Shown one piece after another: positions 60,823-64,000 of a stretch of DNA of 64,000 nt. Both the position numbers and the translations under genes were made by a program. The stretch's first letter is position 1. Each line of letters starts with the position of its first letter. The notes under the pieces were generated by a model. It worked only from the letters and a program-made list of their open reading frames with translations. It was not told the DNA's origin and searched no databases. Source of the DNA: Nitrososphaerota archaeon. Lineage in GTDB: Archaea; Thermoproteota; Nitrososphaeria; Nitrososphaerales; Gagatemarchaeaceae. The stretch lies in the NCBI GenBank assembly GCA_029785825.1, contig JAFLYY010000002.1:62001-126000 (forward strand). The letters are read 5' to 3'.

Positions 60823-61173
60823 ATGCCGTCGATACTTACCACAAAGATAGCAGCGTCAGTTGTGATAGTAAGCGTGTGCGCGTGCCTTGCCGCTCTGATC
60901 AGTACCAACGTGAACGTTTACTACCTCTCTTTCTGTCTGGGGTTCTGCGGCCTCCTGGCAGTGCACGAAACGGCAGATTCGGCCCCAAGGGACTACACAA
61001 AGAACCCGATAACACAGGAAGAGATCGCCCTCGCGAAAGCTACAGAGAAGAAAAGCATAGTGGACACGCTCGTAAACCACCTCGAATCCGAGGCCCACGA
61101 GTACAAAGACTGTGACCCATGTCCAGTACCTATCTTGATAACTCAGCTGAAGGTGCTAGAACCCTCCCAGTAA
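60823..61173 (+). CDS. Small membrane-anchored protein
   Basis: ATG about 29 nt after CTTTTTATTC. Two TM segments (about 9-27 and 32-48), then an acidic cytosolic part with CDPCPVP. Unknown function. Confidence 0.65.
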   Translation: MPSILTTKIAASVVIVSVCACLAALISTNVNVYYLSFCLGFCGLLAVHETADSAPRDYTKNPITQEEIALAKATEKKSIVDTLVNHLESEAHEYKDCDPCPVPILITQLKVLEPSQ

Positions 61174-61654
61174 TCAGGCAGCAACCAGACAGTGGCATAG
61201 CAGTTTAGAGATCAATGACAACATTACTTCATACAACCAATAATATGCATACCCAAATACTGATAGAACTACAAATCAAATTTCAAACTAATGCCACTAC
61301 AGTAGGAGCACCAAAGCTCTCAGGGGATGCTGTGTCTCGGCAAATACGTCGTCGTTGCTCTTGTCTTTTCGATCTCTTCTGTTCCCGTATCATAAACAAC
61401 AGATCATGATAATATATAAGTCGTGATCGGCAATCATAATTGATTCTCGCGGAATCACGAGAAAGGTAGAACAGCTCCGGTTCAATGCAAGGGAATAGAA
61501 GTATGTTCCTGCGACCGGCACTAATCTCGCCTTCAGAATGTCGTTACCCCCATTTCTGACCCACGTGTTAGACCATTAACTTGAATTCCGTCTAATTAGT
61601 AGACGAAGATTCGGTATTGTACCTAATTCTCCTTAATGCGCCCTGTTTGCCTGG
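61174..61654. other. Intergenic with an orphan promoter and hairpins
   Basis: A strong TATA box AATATATAAG (61411-61420) faces right with no ORF behind it. Downstream are TGATTC/GAATCA and CTCG/CGAG stems (61440-61465) and CGTCT/AGACG near 61590. A small RNA gene is possible. An AT-rich stretch precedes the box. Confidence 0.4.
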
Positions 61655-62203
61655 CTACTTCGACATAGCAGTAGCTGTTCTGCTCGGGGGACTGTTTGCA
61701 AGGTCCAAAACGACGTCTCCATGGCACGCTTCATCGATCTTGCAGAAGCATGCGACGTTCTTTCCACGCCACGGTTCCAGCCACCCTGGATCATGCTTCA
61801 GCTTCACAGCAGCATACATCCTGTAGAGTTGGACGCTTTCTTCTCGCGTGTGCCCATGGATCCCCTTCACTTTGTTGCAATCACACCCCTCAAGCTTGTA
61901 CGGGTTGCCTGCTTTCGTCGTCCTGTCTATTCTCTTCGTGTTGGGCGGGAGTTTGAACCCCTTCTGCCGCAACATCCTTACTCTGAAGGGGTACTTTGGG
62001 GTAACCCGGAGTACCGGGCAATTAGAACCCCCGCACGGTATGATGCTCATAGTCAGCACTATCTCCCCTCCCGCGGTCCGTGTGCCTAGGTCAAGTCCCC
62101 ACCAATGGTTGCGGCAGCCGCAGGTCGGGTTACAGTACTTGCAATTGTACTCGCTGCCAAAGTAACCCATATGTGCGTGCGGGGTAGACATCAATATCGC
62201 CAT
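61655..62203 (-). CDS. DUF4326 protein with N-terminal zinc site
   Basis: KRIDRTTKAGNPYKLEG, REESVQLYRMY, LEPWRGKNVACFCKIDEACH and GDVVLDLAN are the DUF4326 landmarks in order. An N-terminal CKYCNPTCGC adds a Cys cluster. The family is common in phage and mobile DNA, function unknown. TATA CTTATAGG lies 22-25 nt upstream. Confidence 0.8.
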   Translation of the reverse strand: MAILMSTPHAHMGYFGSEYNCKYCNPTCGCRNHWWGLDLGTRTAGGEIVLTMSIIPCGGSNCPVLRVTPKYPFRVRMLRQKGFKLPPNTKRIDRTTKAGNPYKLEGCDCNKVKGIHGHTREESVQLYRMYAAVKLKHDPGWLEPWRGKNVACFCKIDEACHGDVVLDLANSPPSRTATAMSK

Positions 62204-62349
62204 AGAACATGTTCCAATCCTATAAGACCGCAGGAGCTCAGACCAGAACTATAGCCACGAGTACAGCTGCTGCGATGACTATTGGAGCCAAGATCTTCAT
62301 TCGGCGGGACCTTTTCTTGCGCTGCACATTAGCAATGGGGCAGCGGGAA

Positions 62350-63865
62350 ACCCCACGGCTTTAGTCGTGGGATGAGAGCGAGGGTGCTTATTAGATGTAA
62401 CGTCTTTATCTAATGATATGTCGAAGGGATACACCAGGGCTGCGACGAAGGTCCATTTCATGCATTACCACTTCGTTTGGAGCCCGAAGTACCGAAGGCC
62501 TGTCCTGGTCGGGAATGTCGAGACCAGGCTGAAGGGCCTGATATTGGAGAAGGCGATCGAATTGGGGTGCACCATTATAGCGCTCGAGGTTATGCCGGAT
62601 CATGTGCACTTGTTCCTTCAGGCGGACCCCACGATTTCACCCAACAAGATAGTCGGGATGATAAAGGGCTACAGCTCAAGAGTTCTTCGAAAGGAGTTCC
62701 CAGAGCTCCGTTCCAGGCTCCCGACGCTTTGGACCAGGTCGTACTTCGTCTCGACCCACGGGCATGTTTCTTCAGACACGATAAAGCGGTATGTGGAGGA
62801 GCAGAAGAGCGTTTGATCACATACAAGTTCAGACTCTACCCGACTAGGACACAGGCGCGGTTGATGGGCGACACGATGGAAACCTGCAGGCGGCTCTATA
62901 ACGACCTCCTCGACAACAGGATGCGGACGGGGGCCAAAGCATTCGAACAGAAGAGGGCGCTCACCGCTTTTCGCCAGGATAACAAGTTCCTATCAGCCGT
63001 TCATTCCCAGGTTCTACAGGACGTTGTCTTCCGACTCGACAAGGCATACAGCAGCTTCTTCACTGGCCGTGGAAGATACCCCAAGTTCAAACGGAAAGGC
63101 AGATATAACTCGTTCATGTATCCGCAGATCGGTGGGTTCAAGGTTGCTGGGGAAAAACTCAGACTTTCGAAGATTGGGCTCGTCAGGGCGAAATTCCATC
63201 GTCATCTTGAAGGCAGACCAAAGACCTGCACCATCGTCAGAGACATCGACCAGTGGTATGCCTGCATTTCCGCAGAGACTGAACCTGTCAAAGTTGAGTC
63301 ACAAGCAGACAAACCGGTTGGCGTAGACCTTGGCGTGATTATTCGAGAAAGAAGAAGGGTTCGAAGAACAGGGAGAAGGCCAAGGTCTTGCTCGCCAAGA
63401 CTTGGAGGAAGGTCAGGAACCAGAGGCTGGACGCCGCGCACAAGGTTTCTACTGCTCTGGCGTCCGAATATTCGGTAATCATCTTCGAGGACCTGAAAAT
63501 TATGAACATGGTGAAGAACCACAATCTGGCATCAGCAATAATGGATGCCTCTTGGGGCCAACTACGCCGACTGACTGCCTACAAGGCAGAAAGGCGTGGT
63601 GGACGAGTGATACTCGTCAACCCAAGCGGGACATCGCAGAAATGCTCAGGATGCGGGATCATGGTTCCGAAAGGACTGGGTGAAAGGACACACTCGTGCC
63701 CGAGCTGCAATCTCGTCCTTGACAGGGACGTGAATGCGGCACGTAACATACTGGCTGCGGGCCTGGAACAGGCCCATGTAGAGGGGCAACCTCTGCTTGT
63801 CCAACGAAGGCGGATAAGCAAGTTTGCCCCTGTGAAGCAAGAAGCCAATGCCTTCAGGCATTGGT
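62350..63865 (+). mobile_element. IS200/IS605-family element with defective tnpB
   Basis: Left-end hairpin CCCACGgctttagtCGTGGG (62352-62371) and right-end hairpin CCAATGCCttcaGGCATTGG (63844-63863) flank tnpA and tnpB. Exact cleavage sites are not certain. No target duplication is expected for this family. Confidence 0.8.
62418..62816 (+). CDS. tnpA: TnpA transposase (Y1 HUH)
   Basis: A complete 132-residue Y1 transposase: EVMPDHVHLFLQ (HUH, about 57-68), TRSYFVSTHG and the catalytic Tyr in KRYVEEQ near 125. Cuts and joins single-stranded DNA at the hairpin ends. Its TGA overlaps the tnpB start. Confidence 0.93.
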   Translation: MSKGYTRAATKVHFMHYHFVWSPKYRRPVLVGNVETRLKGLILEKAIELGCTIIALEVMPDHVHLFLQADPTISPNKIVGMIKGYSSRVLRKEFPELRSRLPTLWTRSYFVSTHGHVSSDTIKRYVEEQKSV

Positions 63866-63867
63866 AG
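62813..63867 (+). pseudogene. tnpB: tnpB with internal deletion and frameshift
   Basis: Begins at TTG (TTGA overlap) and reads normally through PVGVDLGV (RuvC-I). It then jumps at about 63345 into another frame resuming RKKKGSKNREKAKVLLAKTW, so the usual ~25-30 codons between these two elements are lost. RuvC-II (IIFEDLKIMNMV), the zinc finger (CSGCG, CPSC) and RuvC-III (DRDVNAARNIL) follow in the new frame. TnpB is an RNA-guided nuclease; this copy should be inactive. The right-end hairpin overlaps the 3' end. Confidence 0.85.
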
Positions 63868-63891
63868 TTCACTTCGATACCTGGGCGCGAC

Positions 63892-63984
63892 CTACTTGGT
63901 ATCTATAATCTTCCCCTCTGATTCCACGAACAACTTGTCTCTGGTACCCTTGGCAGTACTTAGCCGACGCTTGTCAGTAGACAT
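63892..63984 (-). CDS. Possible partial gene at the window edge
   Basis: A minus-strand frame from ATG (MSTDKRRLSTAKGTRDKLFV) to TAG, 30 residues, open upstream to the window end. Protein-like but too short to judge. Confidence 0.3.
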   Translation of the reverse strand: MSTDKRRLSTAKGTRDKLFVESEGKIIDTK

Positions 63985-64000
63985 GACCACACCCGAGAGG

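Noticed and set aside
1-64000. CRISPR arrays, rRNA and tRNA genes
   Set aside because: No regularly spaced repeats, rRNA motifs or complete tRNA cloverleafs were seen by eye.

Overview
The window looks archaeal. Most isolated genes in the right third have a TATA-like box (CTTAAAT, CTTTTTAT, GTTAAAT) whose first bases lie about 25-30 nt before the start codon, the layout of leaderless archaeal transcripts. Gene content agrees: archaeal-type type IA topoisomerase, DHH phosphoesterase, V4R protein, SemiSWEET, ZIP transporter, site-2 protease and IS200/IS605. TTG and GTG starts are frequent. I cannot place the phylum from sequence alone.

Positions 1 to about 44.6 kb form one almost gapless block of about 80 genes, all on the + strand, mostly small, often overlapping by ATGA/GTGA and preceded by Shine-Dalgarno-like AGGTG/AGGAG. 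This is the architecture of a large virus or plasmid. Recognisable functions are a possible rIIA-like protein, a ParB-like protein, a MoxR ATPase with a VWA partner, an ADP-ribosyltransferase-like protein, a polynucleotide-kinase-like P-loop protein, a DUF155/RMND1-like membrane protein, a three-gene PEP-synthase-like module, a HAD phosphatase, topoisomerase IA, a dual-specificity phosphatase, a SLOG protein, an Rnl5-type RNA ligase, two papain-like-fold proteins, a DEDDh exonuclease, an HNH endonuclease and many zinc-ribbon proteins. No capsid, portal, terminase or DNA polymerase gene was recognised here, so virus versus plasmid stays open. A gap at 38.4-39.0 kb holds a terminator followed by a chain of strong hairpins, a candidate large structured RNA.

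The block ends at 44.6-45.5 kb in an extreme low-complexity junction: C-rich/G-poor DNA flips abruptly to telomere-like G/T-rich DNA. From 45.5 to 64 kb the genes are sparser, on both strands, each with its own promoter: small membrane proteins, regulators, two NUDIX hydrolases, an EEP nuclease, DHH, V4R, M50 protease, SemiSWEET, a DUF4326 protein, and an IS200/IS605 element with intact tnpA and internally deleted tnpB.

The most striking observation is a shared C-terminal tag. Thirteen otherwise unrelated proteins end, or nearly end, in a D-P-x-x-[LF]-L-x-L-[LI] motif. Twelve lie in the dense block and one lies at 60 kb, which links the two halves of the window. I infer a common docking, packaging or degradation signal read by a protein not identified here.
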